DNA of 64,000 bases from Nonomuraea polychroma (GCF_004011505.1 NZ_SAUN01000001.1:744001-808000), one strand, 5' to 3'; counted from the first letter of the stretch, positions 16,782 to 26,193 are shown. Made by a program: numbers and translations. Notes: generated by a model not told the origin, from the letters alone.

Positions 16782-18158
16782 ATGAGGACGCGAAGGTGGA
16801 AGGGCGGCCCAGCCGTCGGGTTCACCGGTCTCTTCGGCAAGTTCCAACATCCCGCGCAGGTCGTGGTCGGCGTTTTCGCCCTCACCATCCTCATCGGCAC
16901 GCTGCTGCTGAAGACGCCGATGGCCACCGCTGCACCCGGCTCGGTCGACTGGCTGACCGCCCTGTTCACCGCGACCTCGGCAGTCTGCGTGACCGGCCTG
17001 GTCGTCGTCGACACGGCCTCGACGTGGTCGGTGTTCGGTGAGGTGGTGATCGCCCTGCTGTTTCAGGCCGGCGGACTGGGGATCATGACGCTGGGCACGG
17101 TGTTCGCGCTGCTGGTCTCGGGCCGCCTCGGGCTGCGCGCCCGGCTGCTGGCCCAGGCCGAAAGCAAGGCGCTGGGCACGCCGGACCTCCGCCGCGTGAT
17201 ACGCAACATTGTCCTGTTCACCTTGACCTGCGAGGCCGCTGCGGCGATCGTGCTGAGCATCCGGTTCGCCACCGCCTACGACCATGGCTTCGGCCACGCC
17301 CTGTACCTGGGCGCTTTCCACTCGATGTCGGCCTTCAACAACGCCGGCTTCGCCCTGTGGCCCGACAGTTTGGTGCGCTTCGCCGGCGATCCCTGGATCT
17401 GCCTGACCATCGCGCTGACCGTCCTGGTGGGCGCTCTCGGCTTTCCCGTCGCGTTCGAGTTGTGGCGGCAGTGGCGCCACCCCCGACGCTGGTCGGTCCT
17501 CACCCGCCTCACTCTGGGCGTCACCGCCGTTCTGCTTGCGATGGGCACGCTGATTTTCTTGGTCACCGAGTGGCGCAACCCCCAGACCATGGGGCCGTTG
17601 GGGGACCTGGACAAGCTCATGGCCAGCTTTTTCCTCGCCGTGATGCGCACCGGCGGCTTCAACACCGTCGATTTGTCGCAGCTCAACCCTTCCAGCTGGC
17701 TGGTCAGCGATCTGCTGATGTTCATCGGCGGTGGCAGCGCGGGAACGTCGGGTGGCATCAAGGTGACCGCTCTAGGGGTGCTGCTCTTCATGGTGTGGAC
17801 CGAGATGCGCGGGTACGCCGATGTGAACATCGGCCACCGGCAGATCCCCTCCACCGCCCAGCGCCAAGCCATCGCGATCACCTTGATGGGGGTGAGCCTG
17901 GTCGCGATCTCCACCTATTTCCTGGTGGTATTCAGCCCACACACGCTGGACCAGGTGCTCTTCGAGGCCATCTCCGCCTTCGGCACGGTCGGCATGTCCC
18001 TGGGCATCACCGCCGGCCTTCCCGCGGCAGGGCAGCTGCTGCTGATCGTGCTGATGTTCATCGGCCGGACCGGCCCCCTCACGCTGGGCTCTGCCCTGGC
18101 GCTGCGCGAGCGTGACCGCCGCTACGTACTGCCCCGGGAATACCTGATCGTGGGCTGA
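16782..18158 (+). CDS. trkH: TrkH/KtrB-type potassium transporter
   Basis: This membrane protein of about 458 residues is the ion-conducting subunit of a Trk/Ktr uptake system. It carries the repeated selectivity-filter segments of the family: 'TATSAVCVTGLVVVDT', 'SAFNNAGFALWPDS', 'RTGGFNTVDLSQLNPS' and 'SAFGTVGMSLGITAGLP'. The run 'MFIGGGSAGTSGGIKVTA' is the typical family block before the last repeat. ATG 16782 places the first helix about 30 residues in; TTG and GTG starts up to 60 bases upstream are possible. Together with trkA it forms a complete system for low-affinity potassium uptake. Confidence 0.9.
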   Translation: MRTRRWKGGPAVGFTGLFGKFQHPAQVVVGVFALTILIGTLLLKTPMATAAPGSVDWLTALFTATSAVCVTGLVVVDTASTWSVFGEVVIALLFQAGGLGIMTLGTVFALLVSGRLGLRARLLAQAESKALGTPDLRRVIRNIVLFTLTCEAAAAIVLSIRFATAYDHGFGHALYLGAFHSMSAFNNAGFALWPDSLVRFAGDPWICLTIALTVLVGALGFPVAFELWRQWRHPRRWSVLTRLTLGVTAVLLAMGTLIFLVTEWRNPQTMGPLGDLDKLMASFFLAVMRTGGFNTVDLSQLNPSSWLVSDLLMFIGGGSAGTSGGIKVTALGVLLFMVWTEMRGYADVNIGHRQIPSTAQRQAIAITLMGVSLVAISTYFLVVFSPHTLDQVLFEAISAFGTVGMSLGITAGLPAAGQLLLIVLMFIGRTGPLTLGSALALRERDRRYVLPREYLIVG

Positions 18159-18387
18159 CGGCGCAACCGAAGAAGTGGCGCTGAACCCGCGTCCGGGTCG
18201 GTGACGTGCGCGGGTGCTCGACCACGCTCAACTCCGCCAACACTCAGCGGAGTGTCACGTACGTCCCTGAGCACGATGTGTCACGCAGGTGATGAGACCC
18301 GACAGGGAACATTCCAAGATCAGAAAGCAACTGGAGCCGAACATGCAACATCAAGCACACATCCAGCGAAAGCCTCCATCACCGTGA

Positions 18388-18480
18388 TGAGCGTGTCCAA
18401 CCCGAAGACCGTCGTGTTCCTTGTCGCCGTGCTGCCGCATTCCGGTACCTGTCAATTGATCAAGGCAGTTGAGCTGAACT
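18388..18480 (+). pseudogene. LysE-family exporter fragment
   Basis: The short frame 'MSVSNPKTVVFLVAVLPHSG' matches the conserved loop and helix 'NPKT..FF.A.LPQF' found mid-way in LysE/RhtB amino-acid exporters. Homology stops after it and the frame ends soon. No start or other helices are present, so this is an internal relic. Confidence 0.5.
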
Positions 18481-18589
18481 AATTCTGTGTCGACTTCTCT
18501 GTGGCGTCCTCGTTCTGTGTTTCGGCCTTGGGTTTGTTGATCCAGGCAGGGCCGGGCAGGGCGGGCGGGGTGGGAGTACCGCCGCTGGC

Positions 18590-19100
18590 GAAGCGCTCGG
18601 GGTCGATGAGATCTTCAGGTATGTCTCCCAGCGCCTCGGGCCGGCCCAAGCCGAGGACGTGGTGGCGGAGACGTTCCTGGCGGCGTTCCGTAAGCGGACG
18701 CGCTTTGACCCCAGTAGGGCCAGCGTCCGGACCTGGCTGTACGGCATCGCCACCGACCTCGTCGGCAAGCATCGCCGATCCCAGGTCAGAGCGCTGCGTG
18801 CCAGGCAGCGGCACGGTCCCGGAGCCGACTTCCCCGGGCCTGAGGAGCGTGTGGCGGAGCAGGTCAGGCCCAAAGCCTGCGCCCGGCTCCCGCCTTGCCC
18901 ATCGCCTCACTCGGACGGGGCGAGCGGGACGTGCTGCTGCTCATGGCCTTGGCCGGACTGTCCCACCAGGGGATCGCCGTCGCGCTCGGCATCTCGTACG
19001 GCACGGTCGGATCGCGGTGGAGCCGTGCCAGGACCAAGCTGCGCGCCGCTCTTGGCGGCGCCAACCCCATGGAGGCATGGCGTGGACGAGCTGACGCCGC
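18590..19100 (+). pseudogene. Frameshifted ECF RNA polymerase sigma factor
   Basis: Region 2 is readable in one frame: 'DEIFRYVSQRLGPAQAEDVV' then 'AETFLAAFRKRTRFDPSRAS' and 'VRTWLYGIATDLVGKHRR'. Region 4 is readable in the next frame: 'LPIASLGRGERDVLLLMALA' then 'GLSHQGIAVALGISYGTVGS' and 'RWSRARTKLRAAL'. One base is gained or lost near 18885-18895, in the linker. The very N terminus also looks short. The shift may be a true mutation, a sequencing error or, less likely, programmed. It precedes a CU044_5270 gene, the usual partner arrangement. Confidence 0.75.
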
Positions 19101-20101
19101 AGGAACTGACCCAGGTCCGCACCCTGTACGACGACCTCCCCACAGACCCGTTCGCCAAGGCCAGGATCGAGGCGAAGATGCGGGCACGTACCAGACGCCG
19201 TCTGCCGTGGAAGGCCGGCATGGTGGCACTCACCGGCGCCGCCGCGCTGGCCGCCGCCATCGTGGTCGCCCCCGCCCTGCGCCCTGACGAGCAGCCCAAG
19301 CGGCCCCCGCTCTCCGGTCATACGATCCTGCTGGCTGCCGCGACCAAAGCCGAGGCGGCTTCGACCGGCGAGTACTGGCACGTGAAGCGGGTGTACACGT
19401 TCCGTTCCGACAAGCTGTACGGCAAGGACCGCAACATGTACCGGCTGGAGAGCTCGCGGCTGGTCGAGCATTGGGTTTGGGCCGGCGGGCGGGCCTGGAC
19501 GGGGCTGAAGGAACTGCCCGCGCGACCGCTCGACGAAGCGGCCTGGCGCCGTGACGGCGCTCCCACCGAGTGGAAGGTCGAGGACGGTCGCCTCTCCACG
19601 GCCGAGGGCGGGAGCCGGCTCACTCCCGTGCCGGAGGGCGGACGATTCATGCTCGCCGGCGAGGATCTCTCCCTTGAGCAGGTCAAGGCGCTGCCCACCG
19701 ACCCCGCCGCCTTGAAGGAGCGGGTGCTTCAAGCAGTCCGGGCCGGTGTCGGAGAGGAGAGCTTCGTCGCGGACGGTCTGCCGATCACGTTGGCTTCGCT
19801 GCTGTACAAGCTGCCGGTTTCGCCGGATGTATGGGCGGCGGCCTATCGGGTGCTGGCCGGCTTGCCGACGGTCACCGTGGAGGAGGGAGCCAAGGATCCG
19901 CGGAGTCGGGCGGGTGTCGCGGTCACGTTCCCGATCCAGCACGACAAGCCGACCCGGGGCCGGCTGATCGTCGATCCGAGCACGTCGATGGTGCTGTCCT
20001 ACGAGGTCACTCACGCCTCTGGCGGTATGGGGCAGAAGTGTGAGGTGGTGCTGGCCGCAGGCCGGACGGACGCGAAGCCGTCGCCTCCCACCGCCGAGTA
20101 G
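19082..20101 (+). CDS. CU044_5270-family membrane-anchored protein
   Basis: This 339-residue protein belongs to an actinobacterial family of unknown function encoded directly after ECF sigma genes. After 'LTPQELTQVRTLYDDLP' it has one membrane helix ('GMVALTGAAALAAAIVVAPA', about residues 40-60) and a large extracytoplasmic domain with 'EYWHVKRVYTFRS', 'WAGGRAWTGLKELPARPLDE' and the ending 'DPSTSMVLSYEV'. Family position suggests an anti-sigma-like or envelope-sensing role. GTG 19082 overlaps the sigma coding frame. If the sigma factor is dead, this gene is an orphan partner. Confidence 0.75.
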   Translation: MDELTPQELTQVRTLYDDLPTDPFAKARIEAKMRARTRRRLPWKAGMVALTGAAALAAAIVVAPALRPDEQPKRPPLSGHTILLAAATKAEAASTGEYWHVKRVYTFRSDKLYGKDRNMYRLESSRLVEHWVWAGGRAWTGLKELPARPLDEAAWRRDGAPTEWKVEDGRLSTAEGGSRLTPVPEGGRFMLAGEDLSLEQVKALPTDPAALKERVLQAVRAGVGEESFVADGLPITLASLLYKLPVSPDVWAAAYRVLAGLPTVTVEEGAKDPRSRAGVAVTFPIQHDKPTRGRLIVDPSTSMVLSYEVTHASGGMGQKCEVVLAAGRTDAKPSPPTAE

Positions 20102-20717
20102 GCAGTCGCTCATCACGCGAGGGCCACTGGTCTCACGAGTCGGTGCGCGGGGCGACCAACTCGCGGGACCGTCTGTGATTCCCGCCCGCTCTGTGATTCC
20201 CGCCCGTGGGCCTACGTGTTCTCGCCGGCGCAGCGGGCGCCTGCGCGCCATCGAGTCAACTGTGCGTGACGACGTCGGGTCACATCCCCGCGCCGTCACG
20301 TGCTTCCCTGGAGACAAGTTGCGCGCCGACCAGGGGTTCGGTGAGAGCCAATGGTCAAAGGTGCCCCATCAGCTCGTGACTTTGGTCCGTAGGTTCCGGT
20401 TCGAGCCCTGCTCGGCCATCTCGGCGTCCAATCGGGCACCGATGTCGGCCTCCAGCGCCTTGGCTCATGACTCTGTGGCCATCGCTCTACGCCCACAACC
20501 GCCCGATTCCCCCCGCCCGATGCGAGACAGCCGGCAAGGAGCTCGGCGGGTGTCAGATCAAGGATGGCATGGCGCGGCAGTCATTCGGCGAGGCGAGGGA
20601 AGACTTGCCCCCGGCGTAGTGCCGCAGTCGGGCTGAGGAGAGACGGACCGCTTCGACTGCCGGGCGATACCGAGGCAACGATCCTTACGCGCCATTAACA
20701 TATAGGAGTCTAAAGTA
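20102..20717. other. Non-coding stretch with a short direct repeat
   Basis: The 17-mer TCTGTGATTCCCGCCCG occurs twice in tandem near 20173-20206. A minus-strand stretch near 20370-20460 reads 'AKALEADIGARLDAEMAEQG' and stops soon, which may be a relic of a gene's C terminus. A TTCGAGCCC sequence near 20400 looks like a T-loop but does not fold into a tRNA arm. No intact gene is visible. Confidence 0.4.
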
Positions 20718-20729
20718 CTAGCAAGCTAG
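20718..20729 (+). promoter_or_regulatory. Candidate GntR operator over the promoter
   Basis: CTAGC-AA-GCTAG is a perfect palindrome 16 bases upstream of the GTG start, inside an AT-rich stretch (AGTACTAGCAAGCTAGATAT) that also looks like a -10. YtrA-type GntR repressors bind such palindromes in front of their own ABC operons, so autoregulation is likely. Confidence 0.5.
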
Positions 20730-20745
20730 ATATATGGAGTGCCTA

Positions 20746-21138
20746 GTGATCGAGTTCTATCTGGACAGCAGGTCCGGTGTTTCGCCGTACCTGCAGCTGG
20801 TCCAGCAAGTACGGCATGCGCTACGGCTCGGCCTGCTGCGCGAGGGCGACCAGCTGCCGACCGTCAAGGAGGTCGTGGCGCACTTGGCGATCAACGCCAA
20901 CACCGTCCTGAAGGCCTACCGGGAACTCGAGCACGAGGGCCTGGTCGCCGCCCGGCCGGGGGTGGGGACGTTCGTGACGGCGACGCTCACCGGCGCCTCG
21001 CTGGCCGCGCACGGCCCGCTGCGGCTGGAGCTGCGGCGTTGGCTGGCCAAGGCCCGCCGGGCCGGCCTCGACGACGAGAGCATCGAGGCCCTGTTCATGA
21101 CCACCTTTCGGACCACCTCTCAGGAGGACATAGCGTGA
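20746..21138 (+). CDS. GntR-family (YtrA-like) transcriptional repressor
   Basis: This 130-residue protein is a short GntR regulator with a winged helix-turn-helix and a small tail. It shows 'SGVSPYLQLVQQVRHALRLG', 'LREGDQLPTVKEVVAHLAIN' and the recognition part 'ANTVLKAYRELEHEGLVAAR', then 'PGVGTFVTA'. The C-terminal 40 residues are too few for a ligand domain, as in YtrA proteins that control ABC exporters. GTG 20746 has GGAG 6 bases upstream; ATG 20734 is the alternative. The stop overlaps the next gene by 4 bases. Confidence 0.88.
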   Translation: MIEFYLDSRSGVSPYLQLVQQVRHALRLGLLREGDQLPTVKEVVAHLAINANTVLKAYRELEHEGLVAARPGVGTFVTATLTGASLAAHGPLRLELRRWLAKARRAGLDDESIEALFMTTFRTTSQEDIA

Positions 21139-22025
21139 CTTCTGTCCTGCAGGCCCAGGGACTGGGCAGGAAATACGGCAAGCGCTGGGCGCTGCGCGAG
21201 TGCACGATCGACATACCGGCGGGCCATGTCGTCGGGTTGGTGGGTCCAAACGGGGCCGGCAAGACCACGCTGCTGAAGCTGGCATGCGGCCAGCTGGAGC
21301 CGACGGCGGGTGGCATCACCGTGCTGGGTGGTCGGCCGGGAAGCACGCCCGCGCAGCTGGCCAGGGTCGGGTTCGTCGCCCAGGACACCCCCGTCTACGC
21401 GGGACTGAGCGTCGCCGAACATCTGCGGTTAGGGGCGCGGCTCAACCCCCGCTGGGACGACGCCAGGGCGCGGGAGCGTATCGCGCGGCTCGGTCTCAGC
21501 CCCACGCACCGGGCGGGCAAGCTGTCGGGCGGGCAGCGTGCCCAGCTCGCCCTCACCCTGGGCCTGGCCAAGCGGCCCGAGCTGCTGATCCTGGACGAGC
21601 CCGTGGCCTCGCTCGACCCGCTGGCGCGCCGGGAGTTCCTGCAGCACCTGATGGAGGCCACCGTCGAGCACGAGTTCGGCGTGGTGCTGTCCTCGCACCT
21701 GGTCTCCGATCTGGAACGGGTCTGCGACTTCCTGATCGTCCTGGTCGACTCCCGCGTGCAGGTCGCCGGGGAGGTCGACCAGCTGCTGGCCACCCATCAC
21801 CGGCTCACCGGCCCGCGGCGCGACCCCGACCGGCTGCCCGCCGACCAGCATGTGGTCTCGGCGCGTCACACCGACCGGCAGAGCACGTTCGTCATCCGTA
21901 CCGACGCCCCGATCCACGACCCCGCCTGGACGGTCACCCAGCTCAGCCTGGAGGACCTCGTCCTGGCCTACATGGACAAGCGCACCGAAGAGAACCGGCG
22001 CGTCGCCCTGGAGGTGCAGCGATGA
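21135..22025 (+). CDS. ABC transporter ATP-binding protein
   Basis: This 296-residue ATPase energises the membrane protein that follows. It has Walker A in 'VGPNGAGKTTLLKLACGQ', signature 'LSGGQRAQLALTLGLA', Walker B 'ELLILDEPVASLDPLARR' and switch His in 'VVLSSHLVSDLERV'. The C-terminal extension ('VVSARHTDRQSTFVIRTD', then 'LSLEDLVLAYM') is typical of YtrB/CcmA-like exporters of peptides or antibiotics. Start GTGA overlaps the regulator's stop, so the operon is translationally coupled. Export is likely; substrate unknown. Confidence 0.9.
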   Translation: MTSVLQAQGLGRKYGKRWALRECTIDIPAGHVVGLVGPNGAGKTTLLKLACGQLEPTAGGITVLGGRPGSTPAQLARVGFVAQDTPVYAGLSVAEHLRLGARLNPRWDDARARERIARLGLSPTHRAGKLSGGQRAQLALTLGLAKRPELLILDEPVASLDPLARREFLQHLMEATVEHEFGVVLSSHLVSDLERVCDFLIVLVDSRVQVAGEVDQLLATHHRLTGPRRDPDRLPADQHVVSARHTDRQSTFVIRTDAPIHDPAWTVTQLSLEDLVLAYMDKRTEENRRVALEVQR

Positions 22026-23068
22026 TCTGGCTGACCTGGCGCCAATTCCGCGGCTCGGCCGCGATGATGGCCGCCGTACTCGTCATACTCGCCATCGTCT
22101 TAGCCCTGACCGGCCCGGACCTGGCCTCCCGCTACTCCGCCGGGATCGCCGCCTGCACCCAGGACGACACCTGCGGCCGGTTCTTCGACCGCTTCTTCGG
22201 CGGGCACGACCTCCCCTTCATGGCCGTCAGCCTCGTCGTGCTGCTCCTGCCCGCTGTCGTCGGGCTCTTCTGGGGAGCACCGTTGATCACCCGCGAGCTG
22301 GAGGCCGGCACGCACCTGATGGTGTGGAACCAGAGCATCACCCGCACCCGCTGGCTGGCGGTCAAGCTCGGGCTCACCGGCCTGGTCGCCATGGCCGCCG
22401 CCTGCCTGTGCGGCCTCATGGTGACCTGGTGGTCCGGCCCCCTGGACATGTCAGCCCCCGACGACCTCGCCCTGATGGCTCCCCTGGTGTTCGGCGCGCG
22501 CGGCATCGCCCCGATGGGGTATGCGGCCTTCGCCTTCGTCCTCGGCGTGACCGTGGGCATGCTGGTGCGCCGCACCCTGCCCGCCATGGCCCTCACGCTG
22601 GCCGTCTTCGCCGCGATCCAGCTCGCCATGCCGCTGCTGGTCCGTCCCCACCTGATGCCCCCGGTCACGTCGACCTTCGAGCTCGGCCAGGCGAACGTGG
22701 ACGGCATCGGCATAAACCGGGACCAAGGCGGAGCTGTGGAGATTCGCCTGAGGTCGGCCGTTCCCGGCCACGCGGGCGCCTGGGTCCTGTCCGGCAGCCT
22801 GGTCGATCCGTCCGGACGTACGCTCGGCAGCGGCGGCGAAGCCGCCGTCCCGGTCTCCACCACGTCGGGACCCTGCGCACCGTCGGCATCAGCGATCATG
22901 GACGCGTGCATGGCCGAGGTCAACCGGCTCGGCTACCGGCAGAAGGCGACCTACCAGCCCCTTGAGCGCTTCTGGCCCTTCCAGTGGATCGAGACCGGGA
23001 TCTACGCCCTCCTCACCCTCGGCCTCACCTGGTTGTCCTTCTGGTGGATCCGCAGGCGCCTGTCATGA
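22022..23068 (+). CDS. ABC transporter permease
   Basis: This 348-residue membrane protein is the partner of the preceding ATPase. It begins 'MIWLTWRQFRGSAAMMAAVL', a typical actinobacterial ABC-2-like permease opening, and has about six hydrophobic segments, including 'LVVLLLPAVVGLFWGAPLIT' and the last 'YALLTLGLTWLSFWWI'. The block 'RELEAGTHLMVWNQSITRTR' 'W' is characteristic of the family. A large loop between helices 5 and 6 carries two Cys residues and may be extracellular. ATGA overlaps join it to both neighbours. Confidence 0.88.
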   Translation: MIWLTWRQFRGSAAMMAAVLVILAIVLALTGPDLASRYSAGIAACTQDDTCGRFFDRFFGGHDLPFMAVSLVVLLLPAVVGLFWGAPLITRELEAGTHLMVWNQSITRTRWLAVKLGLTGLVAMAAACLCGLMVTWWSGPLDMSAPDDLALMAPLVFGARGIAPMGYAAFAFVLGVTVGMLVRRTLPAMALTLAVFAAIQLAMPLLVRPHLMPPVTSTFELGQANVDGIGINRDQGGAVEIRLRSAVPGHAGAWVLSGSLVDPSGRTLGSGGEAAVPVSTTSGPCAPSASAIMDACMAEVNRLGYRQKATYQPLERFWPFQWIETGIYALLTLGLTWLSFWWIRRRLS

Positions 23069-24483
23069 CCGCCATCAGGACCGCGGCCGCCGCTCTCGCC
23101 CTCCTGCTGGCGGCGGCCTGCACGGCGCCGACGCCACCGCGCAGCCAGGCGAGCACGGCAGCGAGTACGGCCTGCCCGAAGCCCCGGGGACCCTCCGGAG
23201 CGGAGACGCCCACCACCATCGACGTCATCGAGCAGGCGTACTTCTGCATCCTCGGCAACTACTACAGCGGCGCCACGCTGGACGCCCGCTCGCTGCTGCT
23301 CGCCGGATTCGTCGCTCTGACGCAGGAGCTCAACCGCAACGGGCGCGACGTGCCCGAGGCCACCATGCCGGCGCTGACCGGTGACCGCAAAGCCGACTGG
23401 ACCGCTTTCGAGACCGTCTACCGCAAGACCACCGATCAGGTCCCCGACCTCCGCGACAAGCTGGCCGTCGTCACCCTCGAGGCCATCGTGGCCGCCCTCG
23501 GCGACAACCACGCCCGCTGGACGCACGACGTCAAGCGGCACCCCGACTACCACGACGGTGACGGCTACGGCCTGGGCTTGCAGGCGAACGTCGAGGGCTC
23601 GCAGGTGGAGGGCAACCCCGGCGTCGCACTTCCCCCGCTGTTCGTCACCACCGTGCAGGGTGGCGCGGCGCAGGCCGCCGGACTGCGCCCGGGCGACATC
23701 ATCGAATCGATCAACGGATCGGCGCCCTTCATCGCCGGGAAGGCCACCCCCGCGATCGCCGCCCTCTACCCGCGATATCCGGAGGCGCGCCCGGTCCGGC
23801 TGCGGCTCCTGCGGCAGAGCACCGGCCGCCGCTGGAGCGTGACGCTCAAGCCCGGTCTCTACCAGCGGGACCTGGCCGCTCTGCAGGTGGTGCAGTCGAA
23901 GCTGCTGGCAGGCAACATCGCCTATGTACGGATGCGCGGGTTCGCCCCCGACTCAGCGGACAGGGTCTTCAAGGCGATCTCCAGGCTGCGCACCGGCCGC
24001 ACCCTCACCGGCGTCGTGCTGGACCTGCGCGGCAACGGCGGCGGCAGAGTCACGGAGGCGACCCGGCTGGTCAGCGCGTTCGCCCACGACAAGGTCACCG
24101 CCTACCTGTGCACCGTGGACGGCAAGTGCGAGACCTTGCGCACCGACGACACCGTCGAACTGATCGACCTGCCGCTGACGGTTCTCAGCGACCGCAGCTG
24201 CGCCTCAGCCTGCGAGCACGTCAGCTCCGCGATCAAGGACCTGCGCATCGGCCAGTTGGTCGGCACCAGAACCGCCGGCGTCATCTCCGGCCCGTCGCAG
24301 TCGTACCTGCTCAGCAACAACACCACGCTGGGCTTCCCCACCAGGCACCACCTCGGGCCCAATCGCGAGGTGATCGACCGGATCGGCGTGCCCCCCGACC
24401 ACCATGTGCCCCTGACCCCGAAGGACGCGGCCGCCGGGCGCGACCCCGCCCTGGCCAAGGCGCTGGCCTTGCTGCACAAGTGA
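23065..24483 (+). CDS. Secreted S41 (C-terminal processing) peptidase lipoprotein
   Basis: This 472-residue protein has a lipoprotein signal ('AAAALALLLAAACTAPTPPR'), a PDZ domain ('VQGGAAQAAGLRPGDIIESI') and an S41 catalytic domain. 'GVVLDLRGNGGGRVTEATRL' and the nucleophile Ser in 'LSDRSCASACEHVSSAIKD' are visible; the last motif resembles tail-specific proteases although the Lys of the dyad is not certain. It would act outside the cell, fixed to the membrane. Being joined to an ABC exporter by a 4-base overlap suggests that it processes the exported substrate or handles envelope proteins. Confidence 0.87.
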   Translation: MTAIRTAAAALALLLAAACTAPTPPRSQASTAASTACPKPRGPSGAETPTTIDVIEQAYFCILGNYYSGATLDARSLLLAGFVALTQELNRNGRDVPEATMPALTGDRKADWTAFETVYRKTTDQVPDLRDKLAVVTLEAIVAALGDNHARWTHDVKRHPDYHDGDGYGLGLQANVEGSQVEGNPGVALPPLFVTTVQGGAAQAAGLRPGDIIESINGSAPFIAGKATPAIAALYPRYPEARPVRLRLLRQSTGRRWSVTLKPGLYQRDLAALQVVQSKLLAGNIAYVRMRGFAPDSADRVFKAISRLRTGRTLTGVVLDLRGNGGGRVTEATRLVSAFAHDKVTAYLCTVDGKCETLRTDDTVELIDLPLTVLSDRSCASACEHVSSAIKDLRIGQLVGTRTAGVISGPSQSYLLSNNTTLGFPTRHHLGPNREVIDRIGVPPDHHVPLTPKDAAAGRDPALAKALALLHK

Positions 24484-24496
24484 AGGGACCTCATCG

Positions 24497-25651
24497 ATGA
24501 GACACCTCTTGGCAGTCGCCGCCGGACTGGCCGTCCTGGCCGCGTCCGCCTGCTCCACACCCACGCCGCCCCGCTCCGCCGCCCCGTCAGCCACGCCGAC
24601 CGGCCCCGCCACCCTGCCCGCCCCCACCGGCGCCCACCCGGTCGGCACCACCGCCCTGCACCTGAAAGACACCTCCCGACCCGATCCGTGGAACCTCGAC
24701 GTCGCCGCCAGGGAGCTCAAGGTCACCCTGTGGTACCCGGCCAAGCAGCGGGACGGGCAGCGCGCGCCGTACATGACACCGAAGGAAGCGCAGCTCGCCA
24801 TGAGGCGCTATGGGATCGCGGGCATCCCGGACGACACGCTGAGCAAGACCCGCACGAACGCCATCAAAGACGCTGAACCCACCGGGCGCAAACTTCCGCT
24901 GGTGGTGGTCTCCCCCGGCTTCACCAATCCGATGAGCACGCTCACGTCCCTGGCCGAGGACCTGGCCAGCCGCGGGTACGTCGTGGCCGGGATCGACCAC
25001 ACCTACGAAAGCTACGCCACGACCTTGGCCGACGGGCGGGTCGCCGAATGCCTGGCCTGCGACAGCGACGCCGACCCGGGCTTCGGCACGGGGGTGGTCG
25101 CCGGCCGGGCGGCCGACGTCTCCTTCGTGCTCGACCAGCTGCCATCGAAGTGGGACGGCTCCGACCGGATCGACCGCTCCAAAATCGCGATGGCCGGCCA
25201 GTCGATCGGCGGTGCCAGCGCCATGGCGGCCATGGTGAAGGACTCCCGGGTGCGGGCCGGGATCGACATGGACGGCACCACCTACGCCCGCATCCCCAAG
25301 ACCGGGTTCACCCGGCCGTTCATGTTCCTGGGATCGGCGCAGCACGTCCCCGGCGGCCGCGACACCTCCTGGGACCGCGACTGGAAACTGCTGACCGGCT
25401 GGAAATGCTGGATCGTGCTGTCGGGCGCGGAACACCAGTCCTTCACCGACGGCCCGCTCATAGCGGACGCCCTCGGCATCAAGCCCGCCTACGGCGTCCT
25501 GCCCGCGGCGCGCGCCGCCGAGCTCACCCGCACGTACGTGGCAGCCTTCCTCGACCAGCACCTGAAGGCCCAGCCCCAGCCCCTCCTGGACAAACCGTCA
25601 TCGCGCTACCCCGAGGCCAAGATCTGCCCTGCGACCTGCGGCCAATCCTGA
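24497..25651 (+). CDS. Secreted alpha/beta-hydrolase lipoprotein (PAF-acetylhydrolase-like)
   Basis: This 384-residue protein has a lipoprotein signal ('LAVAAGLAVLAASACSTPTP') and an esterase domain like platelet-activating-factor acetylhydrolase. Marks are 'KVTLWYPAKQRDGQRAPYM', the oxyanion segment 'LPLVVVSPGFTNPMSTLTSL', the nucleophile in 'IAMAGQSIGGASAMAAMV' and the base His in 'VLSGAEHQSFTD'. It is the last gene of the GntR-ABC-S41 operon, 13 bases after the protease stop. Both surface enzymes may act on the compound that the ABC transporter moves or on cell-envelope lipid. Confidence 0.87.
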   Translation: MRHLLAVAAGLAVLAASACSTPTPPRSAAPSATPTGPATLPAPTGAHPVGTTALHLKDTSRPDPWNLDVAARELKVTLWYPAKQRDGQRAPYMTPKEAQLAMRRYGIAGIPDDTLSKTRTNAIKDAEPTGRKLPLVVVSPGFTNPMSTLTSLAEDLASRGYVVAGIDHTYESYATTLADGRVAECLACDSDADPGFGTGVVAGRAADVSFVLDQLPSKWDGSDRIDRSKIAMAGQSIGGASAMAAMVKDSRVRAGIDMDGTTYARIPKTGFTRPFMFLGSAQHVPGGRDTSWDRDWKLLTGWKCWIVLSGAEHQSFTDGPLIADALGIKPAYGVLPAARAAELTRTYVAAFLDQHLKAQPQPLLDKPSSRYPEAKICPATCGQS

Positions 25652-26193
25652 CGCCGGCGCGCTCCATGAAGCCATCGGGGATCGCAGTTCGCCAGGGGCC
25701 CAGAAGATACGAGAAGAGGGCGACACCGCGTCGCCCGCCGCCCTGAAGGAACTCCCTGGGCAGGCAACACGCATAAGCCCGTCCTCTGCAACGAAGAGCG
25801 CAGCCGGCTCGGCTCGGCCCATGGGCCTACCGGCAGCGTCTTGCAACCCGGTACATCGGGGGACCAGGGGCTTCTCCACCCAGTGCACCGGTCGGCCGCT
25901 GCCAATGCACTGGACAGAGGTCCGCCACACCGGCGGATCGCTGGTGCCGGCCAGACATCGCCACGAAGCGGTCTCTCTTGTGGACCAAGCAGGTAAACGC
26001 CGCGATCGATGGCGCGCTCTTCGCCGTCGGCAACACGCGCGGATCCCTCCCGTGCGTGCCAACTGCGCCACCGAGTTCGTGTCGTACTGCAGCACGGGAC
26101 TCATCGGCAGCACCCCTGTACCCCGGAAGTGAACTCCCCGCCCGGTAGCTACGGCGACCGGGCGACCCCAACCACCCACGATGGGAGCTCGAT
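25652..26193. other. Intergenic stretch without a recognisable gene
   Basis: Open frames on both strands here have erratic composition. One minus-strand frame ('VLQYDTNSVAQLARTGG' near 26060-26110) reads like protein for a few residues only. No terminator of note and no promoter consensus was seen. Confidence 0.3.

Noticed and set aside
20173..20206. CRISPR-like direct repeat
   Set aside because: Only two adjacent copies of a 17-mer with no spacers and no cas genes; a simple tandem duplication.
20330..20420. Possible tRNA 3' half around GGTTCGAGCCC
   Set aside because: The bases on each side of TTCGAGC do not pair as a T-stem and no anticodon or D arm can be folded upstream.
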